This document shows positions 43,760 through 51,449 of a DNA stretch of 64,000 nucleotides, piece by piece. This stretch comes from Citrobacter sp. Marseille-Q6884 (lineage in GTDB: Bacteria > Pseudomonadota > Gammaproteobacteria > Enterobacterales > Enterobacteriaceae). The DNA is taken from the NCBI RefSeq assembly GCF_945906775.1, contig NZ_CAMDRE010000001.1, positions 3,118,371 through 3,182,370 of the forward strand, in the 5' to 3' direction. The translations under genes and the position numbers were made by a program. The notes beneath the pieces are model-generated. The model did not search any database. It was not told the DNA's origin and saw nothing but the letters and a program-made list of their open reading frames with translations. Positions within the stretch are counted from its first letter, which is position 1. Every line of letters starts with the position of its first letter.

Positions 43760-45003
43760 TGGCTTCGCCTTTATCGTTATTGATTGGGTTGCGCTTTAGC
43801 CGTGGGCGGCGGCGTGGCGGCATGGTCTCGCTGATTTCTGTTATTTCCACCATCGGCATTGCGCTCGGCGTGGCGGTATTGATTGTCGGTTTGAGTGCTA
43901 TGAACGGTTTTGAGCGTGAGCTGAATAACCGTATTCTCGCCGTTGTCCCGCACGGTGAGATAGAAGCGGTTAACCAGCCGTGGAACAACTGGCAGGAAGC
44001 GCTGGACAAGGTGCAGAAAGTGCCCGGTATCGCGGCGGCGGCACCCTACATCAACTTTACCGGACTGATAGAGAGCGGCGCAAATTTGCGCGCGGTGCAG
44101 GTGAAAGGCGTTGATCCTAAACAGGAACAACGTTTGAGTGCACTGCCTTCGTTTGTCCAGAATCATGCCTGGGATAATTTTAAAGCCGGTGAGCAGCAGA
44201 TTATTATCGGGAAAGGCATTGCCGATGCGCTGAAGGTGAAGCAGGGCGATTGGGTGTCGATTATGATCCCTAACGCCAGCGCCGATCATAAGCTGATGCA
44301 GCCCAAACGTGTGCGTTTGCACGTCACGGGGATTCTGCAACTGAGTGGGCAGCTCGATCACAGCTTTGCCATGATCCCCATGGAAGACGCGCAGCAATAC
44401 CTCGAGATGGGGTCCAGCGTTTCCGGGATCGCCCTCAAGGTCAACGATGTCTTCAATGCCAATAAGCTGGTCAGAGATGCCGGTGAGGTGACCAACAACT
44501 ATGTCTACATTAAAAGTTGGATTGGTACCTACGGTTATATGTATCGCGATATCCAGATGATCCGCGCCATTATGTATCTGGCGATGGTACTGGTCATTGG
44601 CGTTGCCTGTTTTAATATCGTTTCAACGTTAGTGATGGCGGTAAAAGACAAGAGCGGCGATATTGCGGTATTAAGAACGCTGGGGGCTAAAGACGGGTTA
44701 ATTCGTGCCATTTTTGTCTGGTATGGATTGCTGGCGGGTCTGCTGGGTAGCCTGACAGGTGTCGTTATTGGTGTTGTTGTCTCATTGCAACTCACGCCGA
44801 TCATTAACGGGATAGAAGCACTTATCGGTCATCAGTTCCTCTCTGGTGATATCTATTTTATTGACTTCCTGCCATCCGAATTACACTGGCTGGACGTTGT
44901 TTACGTGCTGGTTACGGCATTATTGCTGAGTCTTTTGGCGAGTTGGTATCCGGCGCGGCGCGCCAGTAATATTGATCCTGCGAGAGTACTTAGCGGCCAG
45001 TAA
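43759..45003 (+). CDS. lolE: LolE, lipoprotein-releasing ABC transporter permease
   Basis: 414 residues. Same architecture as LolC: N-terminal membrane segment, large periplasmic domain, three C-terminal segments with SWYPARRASNIDPARVLSGQ at the end. LolE is the subunit that first binds the outer-membrane lipoprotein. Clear paralog of LolC (compare MNGFERELNNRIL with MNGFERELQNNIL). Confidence 0.97.
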   Translation: MASPLSLLIGLRFSRGRRRGGMVSLISVISTIGIALGVAVLIVGLSAMNGFERELNNRILAVVPHGEIEAVNQPWNNWQEALDKVQKVPGIAAAAPYINFTGLIESGANLRAVQVKGVDPKQEQRLSALPSFVQNHAWDNFKAGEQQIIIGKGIADALKVKQGDWVSIMIPNASADHKLMQPKRVRLHVTGILQLSGQLDHSFAMIPMEDAQQYLEMGSSVSGIALKVNDVFNANKLVRDAGEVTNNYVYIKSWIGTYGYMYRDIQMIRAIMYLAMVLVIGVACFNIVSTLVMAVKDKSGDIAVLRTLGAKDGLIRAIFVWYGLLAGLLGSLTGVVIGVVVSLQLTPIINGIEALIGHQFLSGDIYFIDFLPSELHWLDVVYVLVTALLLSLLASWYPARRASNIDPARVLSGQ

Positions 45004-45021
45004 AAATAATAAGGAGCGGTG

Positions 45022-45933
45022 ATGTATTACGGATTTGACATCGGCGGGACTAAAATTGCGCTGGGCGTGTTTGATAATCAGCGTTGTTTGCAATGGGAAA
45101 AACGCGTCCCTACGCCTCGCGACAGCTATGACGCTTTTTTGGATGCGGTTTGCGAGCTGGTAACAGAGGCAGACCAGCGCTTTGGCGTTAAGGGCTCCGT
45201 GGGGATTGGCATTCCCGGAATGCCGGAAACGGAAGACGGTACGCTGTATGCGGCTAACGTTCCCGCTGCCAGCGGCAGGCCGCTCCGTGCCGACCTGAGT
45301 GCGCGTCTGGATCGCGATGTTCGCTTGGATAATGATGCCAACTGTTTTGCACTCTCCGAAGCCTGGGACGATGAGTTCACCCAATACCCGTTAGTGATGG
45401 GGTTAATCCTCGGTACGGGTGTCGGCGGTGGTTTAGTGCTTAACGGAAAATCCATTACCGGGCGCAGTTATATCACCGGCGAGTTTGGTCATATTCGTCT
45501 GCCAGTGGATGCACTGACGCTGATGGGATTTGACTTCCCGCTGCGTCGCTGCGGATGCGGCCAGTTGGGATGTATCGAAAGCTATCTTTCCGGTGGCGGA
45601 TTTGCATGGCTTTATCAGCATTACTACCATCAACCCCTGGATGCCCGTGAGATTATCGCGCTCTGGGAACAGGGTGATGAACACGCGCGGGCCCACGTCG
45701 AACGTTATCTGGATTTGCTGGCAGTTTGCCTGGGGAATATTCTGACTATCGTTGATCCTGATTTAGTAGTGATTGGCGGTGGCTTGTCGAATTTCACCGC
45801 GATAACGACGCAACTGGCGGATAGACTTCCGCGTCATCTGCTGCCGGTCGCTCGTGTACCGCGAATTGAACGGGCACGACATGGTGATGCGGGTGGGATG
45901 CGCGGAGCCGCTTTCCTACATCTTACCGATTAA
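45022..45933 (+). CDS. nagK: NagK, N-acetyl-D-glucosamine kinase (ROK family)
   Basis: 303 residues from the ATG at 45022 (AAGGAG at 45011-45016); the GTG just before it is less likely. ROK signature: ATP-binding YYGFDIGGTKIALGVFD at the start, LGTGVGGGLV, and the zinc site CGCGQLGCIESYLSG. NagK phosphorylates GlcNAc freed during cell-wall recycling, for example by NagZ. 18 bases after lolE, 15 before cobB. Confidence 0.97.
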   Translation: MYYGFDIGGTKIALGVFDNQRCLQWEKRVPTPRDSYDAFLDAVCELVTEADQRFGVKGSVGIGIPGMPETEDGTLYAANVPAASGRPLRADLSARLDRDVRLDNDANCFALSEAWDDEFTQYPLVMGLILGTGVGGGLVLNGKSITGRSYITGEFGHIRLPVDALTLMGFDFPLRRCGCGQLGCIESYLSGGGFAWLYQHYYHQPLDAREIIALWEQGDEHARAHVERYLDLLAVCLGNILTIVDPDLVVIGGGLSNFTAITTQLADRLPRHLLPVARVPRIERARHGDAGGMRGAAFLHLTD

Positions 45934-45948
45934 TACAAAGAGGTTGTT

Positions 45949-46770
45949 ATGCTGTCGCGTCGGGGTCATCGGTTAAGCCGTTTTCGTAAAAATAAACGCC
46001 ATTTGCGCGATCGCTTGCGTCAACGGATCTTTTTCAGAGACAGAGTGGTGCCTGAATTGATGGAAAAACCAAGAGTATTAGTCCTGACGGGAGCAGGGAT
46101 CTCTGCCGAGTCAGGGATTCGTACCTTCCGTGCCGCCGATGGTCTGTGGGAAGAGCATCGGGTTGAAGATGTCGCCACTCCAGAGGGATTTAGCCGCAAC
46201 CCGGGGCTGGTGCAGTCGTTTTATAATGCGCGTCGCCATCAGTTGCAGCAGCCTGAAATTCAGCCTAACGCGGCACATATTGCACTGGCAAAACTTGAAG
46301 AAGCGCTGGGCGACCGTTTTTTGCTGGTGACACAGAACATTGATAATCTGCACGAGCGTGCAGGTAGCCAGAACGTTATCCATATGCATGGTGAACTGCT
46401 CAAAGTTCGCTGTTCGCAAAGCGGGCAGATTTTGGAATGGACAGGGGATGTGACCCCGGAAGATAAATGCCATTGCTGCCAGTTTCCGGCACCGTTACGT
46501 CCACACGTCGTGTGGTTTGGCGAAATGCCGCTGGGTATGGATGAAATCTATATGGCGTTGGCAATGGCGGATGTTTTCATCGCCATTGGCACATCGGGGC
46601 ATGTCTATCCGGCGGCAGGTTTTGTGCACGAAGCGCGACTGCATGGCGCGCATACGGTGGAGTTAAATCTCGAACCCAGCCAGGTAGGCAGCGAGTTTGA
46701 AGAGAAGTATTACGGCCCGGCGAGCCAGGTGGTACCTGAGTTCGTTGAAAAGTTACTGAAAGGGCTCTAA
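45949..46770 (+). CDS. cobB: CobB, NAD-dependent protein deacylase (sirtuin)
   Basis: 273 residues from the ATG at 45949; an internal ATG at 46060 would give the shorter isoform known from E. coli and Salmonella. Sirtuin motifs: GAGISAESGIRTFR, TQNIDNLHERAG, catalytic His in HMHGEL, and the small zinc module with CSQSG and KCHCC. It removes acetyl, succinyl and related groups from lysines (for example acetyl-CoA synthetase). The name comes from Salmonella, where it can substitute for CobT activity. The C-terminus is six residues shorter than in E. coli. Confidence 0.96.
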   Translation: MLSRRGHRLSRFRKNKRHLRDRLRQRIFFRDRVVPELMEKPRVLVLTGAGISAESGIRTFRAADGLWEEHRVEDVATPEGFSRNPGLVQSFYNARRHQLQQPEIQPNAAHIALAKLEEALGDRFLLVTQNIDNLHERAGSQNVIHMHGELLKVRCSQSGQILEWTGDVTPEDKCHCCQFPAPLRPHVVWFGEMPLGMDEIYMALAMADVFIAIGTSGHVYPAAGFVHEARLHGAHTVELNLEPSQVGSEFEEKYYGPASQVVPEFVEKLLKGL

Positions 46771-46783
46771 TCGGTTTATTGTA

Positions 46784-46808
46784 CCGGGTGGGCGATTTGC
46801 CCACCCGG
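46784..46808. terminator. Hairpin between cobB and potD
   Basis: Perfect 10-bp stem CCGGGTGGGC / GCCCACCCGG with 5-base loop between two convergent genes. There is no T-run on either strand, so it may be a REP-like element or a weak terminator. Confidence 0.5.
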
Positions 46809-46874
46809 CTTAATACGACACCGAGAGTCAGCCTGAATCGCGAAGCGCTATCAGGCTTTGATGACCTTGCGGGG

Positions 46875-47921
46875 TTAGCGTCCTGCTTTCAGCTTCTGAT
46901 AATACTCTTCATAAATCGCGCTGGCGGAACCCACGTCGTTCTGCCATTCACCTTTGCTGATGGTTTCAGCATCAGGATAAAGCGTTTTATCGTTCGCGAC
47001 GTCCGGCTTAAGCAGTTTACGCGCGGCCAGGTTTGGTGTGGGATACCCAATCGTTTCCGCAACCTGTTTGGCGACATCCGGGCGCAGCAGGAAGTTAATC
47101 AGCTTCAATGCGCCTTCTTTGTTTTTGGCGTTCGCCGGAATAGACAGACTGTCCATCCAGAAAATCCCACCTTCTTTCGGCCACACAACTTCCAGCGGAG
47201 TACCTGCCTGACGAGCAACAAACGCAGAGCCGTTCCATACCATGCCCAGATTGACTTCGCCTTCCATATACGGGTTTGCCGGATTATCAGAGTTGAAAGC
47301 CGCGACGTTAGGCATCAGTTTCTTCAGCTCGTTATAAGCGGCTTCAATCTCTTTCGGATCGGTCGTATTCCCTGAGTAGCCCAGTTTGCGCAGCGCCACC
47401 TGGAATACTTCACGGGCATCATCCGTTAACAGCAGGCTCCCCTTATATTCCGGTTTCCACAGATCGGCCCAACTTGTCACGGTTTTCGGGTCAATAGCAT
47501 CGCTGTTGATGCCAATCGCTGTCGCGCCCCAGATATACGGAATAGAGTAGTCATTATTCGGGTCAAACGGCTTGTTAAGCATTTCAGGATCAAGGTTGTT
47601 GAAGTTGGTTAACTTCGACTTGTCGATCTTCTGAATCATGCCTTCCTTGCGCATTTTATCGACGTAATAAGTGGAAGGAACCACCAGATCGTAAGCACCA
47701 TCCTTATACGTTTTGAGCTTGGCATACATGGTCTCGTTCGACTCATAGGTCGAGTAGATCACCTTAATACCCGTCTCTTTTGTAAACTGTTCAAGCAGTC
47801 CCGGCGGAACGTACTCGGTCCAGTTATAGAAATAGAGCGTGTTATTGTCATTAGCGTGAGCGGCACTCATTCCCAGTGCCAGAGCACCTGCCGCAAGCAG
47901 GTGGCGTGACCATTTTTTCAT
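46875..47921 (-). CDS. potD: PotD, spermidine/putrescine-binding periplasmic protein
   Basis: 348 residues, E. coli length. Signal peptide of 23 residues (ending SAAHA), then NDNNTLYFYNWTEYVPPGLL, the conserved polyamine-binding start with Trp and Tyr. The later VPSTYYVDKM, SWADLWKPEY and WNGSAFVARQ are typical of PotD/PotF. Last gene of the potCD pair; the start overlaps the potC stop by 4 bases. Confidence 0.97.
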   Translation of the reverse strand: MKKWSRHLLAAGALALGMSAAHANDNNTLYFYNWTEYVPPGLLEQFTKETGIKVIYSTYESNETMYAKLKTYKDGAYDLVVPSTYYVDKMRKEGMIQKIDKSKLTNFNNLDPEMLNKPFDPNNDYSIPYIWGATAIGINSDAIDPKTVTSWADLWKPEYKGSLLLTDDAREVFQVALRKLGYSGNTTDPKEIEAAYNELKKLMPNVAAFNSDNPANPYMEGEVNLGMVWNGSAFVARQAGTPLEVVWPKEGGIFWMDSLSIPANAKNKEGALKLINFLLRPDVAKQVAETIGYPTPNLAARKLLKPDVANDKTLYPDAETISKGEWQNDVGSASAIYEEYYQKLKAGR

Positions 47922-48724
47922 TTAACGTCCCCTGAATAGTGAGCCTTGTGGCCCTTGGTTTTATCACGTGCGACGAGCTGGCTGGTAATAACCATAACCA
48001 GCGACAGAACTAACAAAATGGTGGCCAACGCATTGACTTCCGGTGACACGCCGACTTTAACCATTGAGTAGATTTTTAATGGCAGAATTTCATAACTTGG
48101 TCCGGTCACGAACGATGAGACAACAACATCATCCATCGATAGCGTAAAACTCAGCAACCAACCCGCGGCTACTGCTGGCATCGCCAGCGGCAGAATAATT
48201 TTCCGCAGAATCGTGACTTCACTGGCGCCCAGATCTTTCGCGGCTTCCAGCATACGTACGTCAAAGCCCTTCAGGCGCGAGTAGACGGTCACCACCACAA
48301 AAGGCAGGCAGAAGGTGATATGCGAGAACAGCAGCGACCAGAAACCCAGCTGGATCCCGAGCAGCATAAACAGAACTAACAATGAAATTGCCATGACAAT
48401 ATCAGGCGACATCATCACCACGAATAACATGCCGCTGACAAAAGGTTTCCCGCGAAAACGGTAGCGGTAAAGTGCGACAGCCGTGAGTGAGCCGATCAGT
48501 GTGGCAAAGGTTGCTGAAACAACAGCCATCGTAAGCGAATGTTGAGCGGCCTGCAGCAGGCTGTCATTGTTGATCAACAGGCTGTACCAGTTAGTGGTAA
48601 AACCTTGCCAGTTGATACCAAAGCGTGAGCTGTTAAAAGAGTTCACAATCAAAATGATGATTGGAATATACAGGTAAGCATAAATGGCGGTCATGAAACC
48701 ACCGCGAAGCAGTCTGCCGATCAT
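47918..48724 (-). CDS. potC: PotC, spermidine/putrescine ABC transporter permease
   Basis: 268 residues, six membrane segments, with the EAA coupling loop EAAKDLGASEVTILRKIILP. The start has a good ribosome site (AAGGGGG on the minus strand). In E. coli and Salmonella potC follows potB directly; here potB ends about 1.9 kb upstream, with three foreign genes and two terminators between. potCD must therefore have its own promoter or depend on readthrough; no convincing promoter was found in 48725-48834. The coding sequence is intact. Confidence 0.95.
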   Translation of the reverse strand: MIGRLLRGGFMTAIYAYLYIPIIILIVNSFNSSRFGINWQGFTTNWYSLLINNDSLLQAAQHSLTMAVVSATFATLIGSLTAVALYRYRFRGKPFVSGMLFVVMMSPDIVMAISLLVLFMLLGIQLGFWSLLFSHITFCLPFVVVTVYSRLKGFDVRMLEAAKDLGASEVTILRKIILPLAMPAVAAGWLLSFTLSMDDVVVSSFVTGPSYEILPLKIYSMVKVGVSPEVNALATILLVLSLVMVITSQLVARDKTKGHKAHYSGDVK

Positions 48725-48834
48725 TCGAGATCCACCCCCTTGTGCTGATGAGGGGACAGTTTCAGAGCATTGAAATGATTCAATTTTTCCTTATCTCCAA
48801 CATCTCTCCAAAACTATCTGATTAAACAGCACGC

Positions 48835-48867
48835 AAAAAAACGCGGCCATCACTTGAGGCCGCGCAT
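48835..48867 (-). terminator. Terminator at the potC-side end of the inserted cluster
   Basis: 7-bp stem CGCGGCC / GGCCGCG with a 9-base loop; on the minus strand it is followed by seven Ts. It lies 92 bases after the last insert gene and 111 bases before potC. Confidence 0.85.
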
Positions 48868-48958
48868 TTTACAACAATTTTCCCCCTTATCGGGAAAAAA
48901 TGGCTGATTTAATGACGAGTGTTGTTTGTGACACCCGCGGATGGAGCTGACTGGCCGA

Positions 48959-49366
48959 TTAACGTACGCTGACGCCCATAACCTGTCCGCTGCTTTGGTC
49001 CATATCAAACCGTGCGGTGAAACCCGCTTTACGCCAGCGAGTGCGCTCTTCGTTTTGCGATTCCCAACCCAGGGCTTCCATATAATCTACCGCTTCGCCT
49101 TGATACTTCCCGGCAATGTGACGGTCGAGAGTGCGCGCAACATCTGCTGCCGCTTCAGGCTCTACCTGTCCGTGATGGCGACTGGCTTGTGCGGCATTTT
49201 GCCGCTGAGTATGGTGGATGTTGCACGTTCCGTTAGCTTCACTAACTTGTGTGCAACCCGATTTTTCAAGCTGTGCCCGGTATGATTCACTGATAGCCAA
49301 TGCGTTGTGAAAATAGAACCCTCCCATCAGCAGGATGAGCACTGTTGTGATTTTCTTGCTTTTCAT
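48959..49366 (-). CDS. Unrecognised exported protein with GCTQV-ANGTC motif
   Basis: 135 residues; I do not recognise the family. A signal peptide of about 24 residues (MKSKKITTVLILLMGG..., ending NALA) predicts export to the periplasm. After it comes YRAQLEKSGCTQVSEANGTC (residues 29-48), nearly repeated in the lipoprotein two genes upstream; the two cysteines, ten apart, could form a disulfide. Two His pairs follow (51-52, 64-65), then a region DVARTLDRHIAGKYQGEAVD and a C-terminus rich in Arg and aromatic residues (MEALGWESQNEERTRW). There is no lipobox. It is the last gene of the insert in potABCD. Real gene likely; function unknown. Confidence 0.7.
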   Translation of the reverse strand: MKSKKITTVLILLMGGFYFHNALAISESYRAQLEKSGCTQVSEANGTCNIHHTQRQNAAQASRHHGQVEPEAAADVARTLDRHIAGKYQGEAVDYMEALGWESQNEERTRWRKAGFTARFDMDQSSGQVMGVSVR

Positions 49367-49463
49367 CTATTAATACTCCGAAAGCGAATAGTTAGAATAA
49401 TATGTTAATGATGAAGAATACGTTTATGCGTAGCGTCATCATTATTTCCTGTCTGTCTAAATA

Positions 49464-49721
49464 TTATTTGCCAGCTTTTGCTCGCGTTAACCATGTGAAA
49501 AATGCCAACAATAAACCAATGAGCAATAAAGGTACGAAGATAATAATGCCTGCCGCCAAAAATCCGGCCAGCGTTGCATTCTCGTAACCTGCTACAGAAT
49601 CTATTCCTTTAATGCCATCGTAGAACCGAAACAATTCCACCACGAAAAACAGGCAGTAGGCGATAAAAACCCACAGAACAATTTTCCCAGGAACCGTTCG
49701 GGCATTTTTAATAATACCCAT
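49464..49721 (-). CDS. Unrecognised small inner-membrane protein (two membrane segments)
   Basis: 85 residues. Two strong hydrophobic segments (about 13-31 and 51-77) are separated by a polar loop FRFYDGIKGIDSVAGYEN. Positive charges at both ends (KNAR...GK and TRAKAGK) suggest a hairpin with both termini in the cytoplasm. It lacks cysteine apart from one within the first segment. It sits between the two exported GCTQV proteins, 35 bases after one and 97 before the other, all on the same strand. Function unknown. Confidence 0.68.
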   Translation of the reverse strand: MGIIKNARTVPGKIVLWVFIAYCLFFVVELFRFYDGIKGIDSVAGYENATLAGFLAAGIIIFVPLLLIGLLLAFFTWLTRAKAGK

Positions 49722-49756
49722 GTTGTTATTTAATACTCATTCGGTAGTGTATTGAG

Positions 49757-50044
49757 TTAATACCAGCAGCGAGAGCCATTGTCTGCCTGACTGGCATCCG
49801 GTAACTCTGCGCACGATGGTAGCGTAACGCCATCACGGGTGATCATATTTTTATCATGGTGGTGATGCTTATGATGATGTTGCTGGCCTTCACCACAGGT
49901 ACCATTCGCATCTTCCACTTGTGTACAGCCACTTTGTTCCAGACTTTGATTGTACGCCTCACGTCCCTGGGGCGGGGCGATCACGCAGCCTGACAACATG
50001 ACGGATAAACTGCCGATTGCTAACAGCATTGAAACTTTATTCAT
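49757..50044 (-). CDS. Unrecognised His-rich lipoprotein with GCTQV-ANGTC motif
   Basis: 95 residues. Signal peptide with lipobox LSGC gives a lipidated Cys20; the next residue is Val, not Asp, so Lol sorting to the outer membrane is expected. YNQSLEQSGCTQVEDANGTC (residues 31-50) closely matches residues 29-48 of the last gene of the cluster. Then a histidine run (seven His in residues 56-63) follows, suggestive of metal binding, and a C-terminal LPSCAELPDASQADNGSRCW segment. Cys40, 50, 78 and 93 could form two disulfides. First gene of the insert, with a promoter candidate about 110 bases upstream. Function unknown; a metal-handling role is only inference. Confidence 0.72.
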   Translation of the reverse strand: MNKVSMLLAIGSLSVMLSGCVIAPPQGREAYNQSLEQSGCTQVEDANGTCGEGQQHHHKHHHHDKNMITRDGVTLPSCAELPDASQADNGSRCWY

Positions 50045-50072
50045 TATTTTACTCTCAGGTTATAGGACTCAG

Positions 50073-50139
50073 AAAGCTATCTTTTCTCTGGCCTTTATTA
50101 CCTACAGATAGTTCAGCATCCATGCCCAAAGATAGCTTT
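50073..50139 (-). promoter_or_regulatory. Inverted repeat in the 5' leader of the inserted lipoprotein operon
   Basis: Perfect 12-bp arms AAAGCTATCTTT (50073-50084) and AAAGATAGCTTT (50128-50139), 43 bases apart, 29 bases upstream of the lipoprotein start. If transcribed from the promoter candidate it would form a hairpin in the leader; alternatively it is a two-site operator. Confidence 0.5.
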
Positions 50140-50159
50140 TTCAGTGGTCTGATGAGTTC

Positions 50160-50187
50160 ATTCTATTTAAAGAATTAACCTGTTCAA
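50160..50187 (-). promoter_or_regulatory. Promoter candidate for the inserted operon
   Basis: On the minus strand TTGAAC, 16 bases, TAGAAT, in very AT-rich sequence. Start point near 50153, about 110 bases before the lipoprotein ATG. Confidence 0.35.
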
Positions 50188-50520
50188 CAATTAAATTCAG
50201 CATTATATATTTTTTTAAGATGTTGTTTTATCTTGAGGTTCTTCTGAGTGCAGGGGTTATGTTATCAGGTCGTATCAAAGACATTGATTTTGAGTATATG
50301 CCATCTGTTTTTTACTGTTAATTTAAACGGTGATGCAGTGCAAATTGTTATCGGCAATGAGTGATAAGTTAATTTATTCTTCAGGATTAATCTTATGTTG
50401 TCTGGAAAGGAAATATTAATTCTTAATTAATGGGAAAGTTAAATTTCAAATGAAATAGATACGTTTGATATTATCGTGCCATCAAAGAAAAATAATACCT
50501 CTTAATGATTAGAGGTGAAT

Positions 50521-50553
50521 AATAAAAAGCCGGAGGTCATCAGACTTCCGGCT
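50521..50553 (-). terminator. Terminator after potAB
   Basis: Stem AGCCGGAGGTC / GACTTCCGGCT (10 of 11 pairs) with a 4-base loop; on the minus strand it is followed by TTTTT. It lies 33 bases after the potB stop and would end the potAB transcript before the insert. Confidence 0.85.
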
Positions 50554-50585
50554 CGTAATATGATTCAGGCAGGGGTTATCGCTGC

Positions 50586-51449
50586 TTAATCGCCTAACTC
50601 GCTGGCTTTTCTGTTCAGTAAGCGGGATGCGCGCCAGTAAATCAGGAGCATCAGCCCCATCACGACAGTCAGCGTGATGCTGGTCGCGGCGCCAAACGGC
50701 CAGTCGCGAATATTGAGGAACTGAACCTTAATCACGTTACCAATCAGCAGGTTTTTCGCTCCACCCATCAGGTCGGAAACGTAGAACAACCCCATTGCGG
50801 GCAGCATGACCAGCAGACAACCGGCAATAATCCCCGGCATCGTTAACGGAATAATGATGCGGGTAAAGGTCTGAAGTTTACTGGCACCAAGATCGCGTGC
50901 GGCTTCAAGTAGTGGTTTATCCAGCTTCTCAATACTCGAGTAGAGCGGCATCACCATAAACGGCAGCAGAATGTAAACCAGGCCGATAATGACCGCGCTG
51001 GGGGTAAACATGATACGAATTGGCGTATCAATGACGCCAAGCCACAGCAAAAACTCGTTGAGATAACCTTTGGTACTGAGGAAGATTTTGAGTCCATAGA
51101 TGCGAATCAGCGAGTTGGTCCAGAACGGAACAATCAGCAGGAACAACAACAATGGACGCACTTTCTCCGGCAGTTTCACCAAAAACCAGGCAAAAGGGTA
51201 GCCGAGAACCAGACAGGCAAGCGTAGCAATCAGCGCCATATTCAGCGAATGAAGCAGCACTTCGAAATAGAGCGGATCGAGCAGCCGGGCATAGTTTTCC
51301 AGCGTAAAGACCATTTTGACAAAGTTTGCGTCATCACGGGTCAAAAAGCTGGTACCAATGATCATCAGGTTGGGCAGAAAGACAAATAGCACAAGCCAAC
51401 CGACAATGGTGACGATCACCACACTCTGGAATTTACTTGTGTTCTTCAT
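50586..51449 (-). CDS. potB: PotB, spermidine/putrescine ABC transporter permease
   Basis: 287 residues, six membrane segments, EAA loop EAARDLGASKLQTFTRIIIP. It matches the Salmonella length, and its C-terminus (RLLNRKASELGD) looks complete, so the insertion lies outside the gene. Starts 17 bases inside potA. Partner permease PotC is separated from it by the insert. Confidence 0.95.
   Translation of the reverse strand: MKNTSKFQSVVIVTIVGWLVLFVFLPNLMIIGTSFLTRDDANFVKMVFTLENYARLLDPLYFEVLLHSLNMALIATLACLVLGYPFAWFLVKLPEKVRPLLLFLLIVPFWTNSLIRIYGLKIFLSTKGYLNEFLLWLGVIDTPIRIMFTPSAVIIGLVYILLPFMVMPLYSSIEKLDKPLLEAARDLGASKLQTFTRIIIPLTMPGIIAGCLLVMLPAMGLFYVSDLMGGAKNLLIGNVIKVQFLNIRDWPFGAATSITLTVVMGLMLLIYWRASRLLNRKASELGD

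Larger units (their letters stand above)
50045..50585. other. AT-rich intergenic region between the insert and potB
   Basis: About 540 bases without a plausible gene. From about 50160 to 50520 it is clearly more AT-rich than the surrounding genes, as often seen in horizontally acquired DNA. It holds the promoter and leader repeat of the insert on the left and the potB terminator on the right. Confidence 0.65.
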
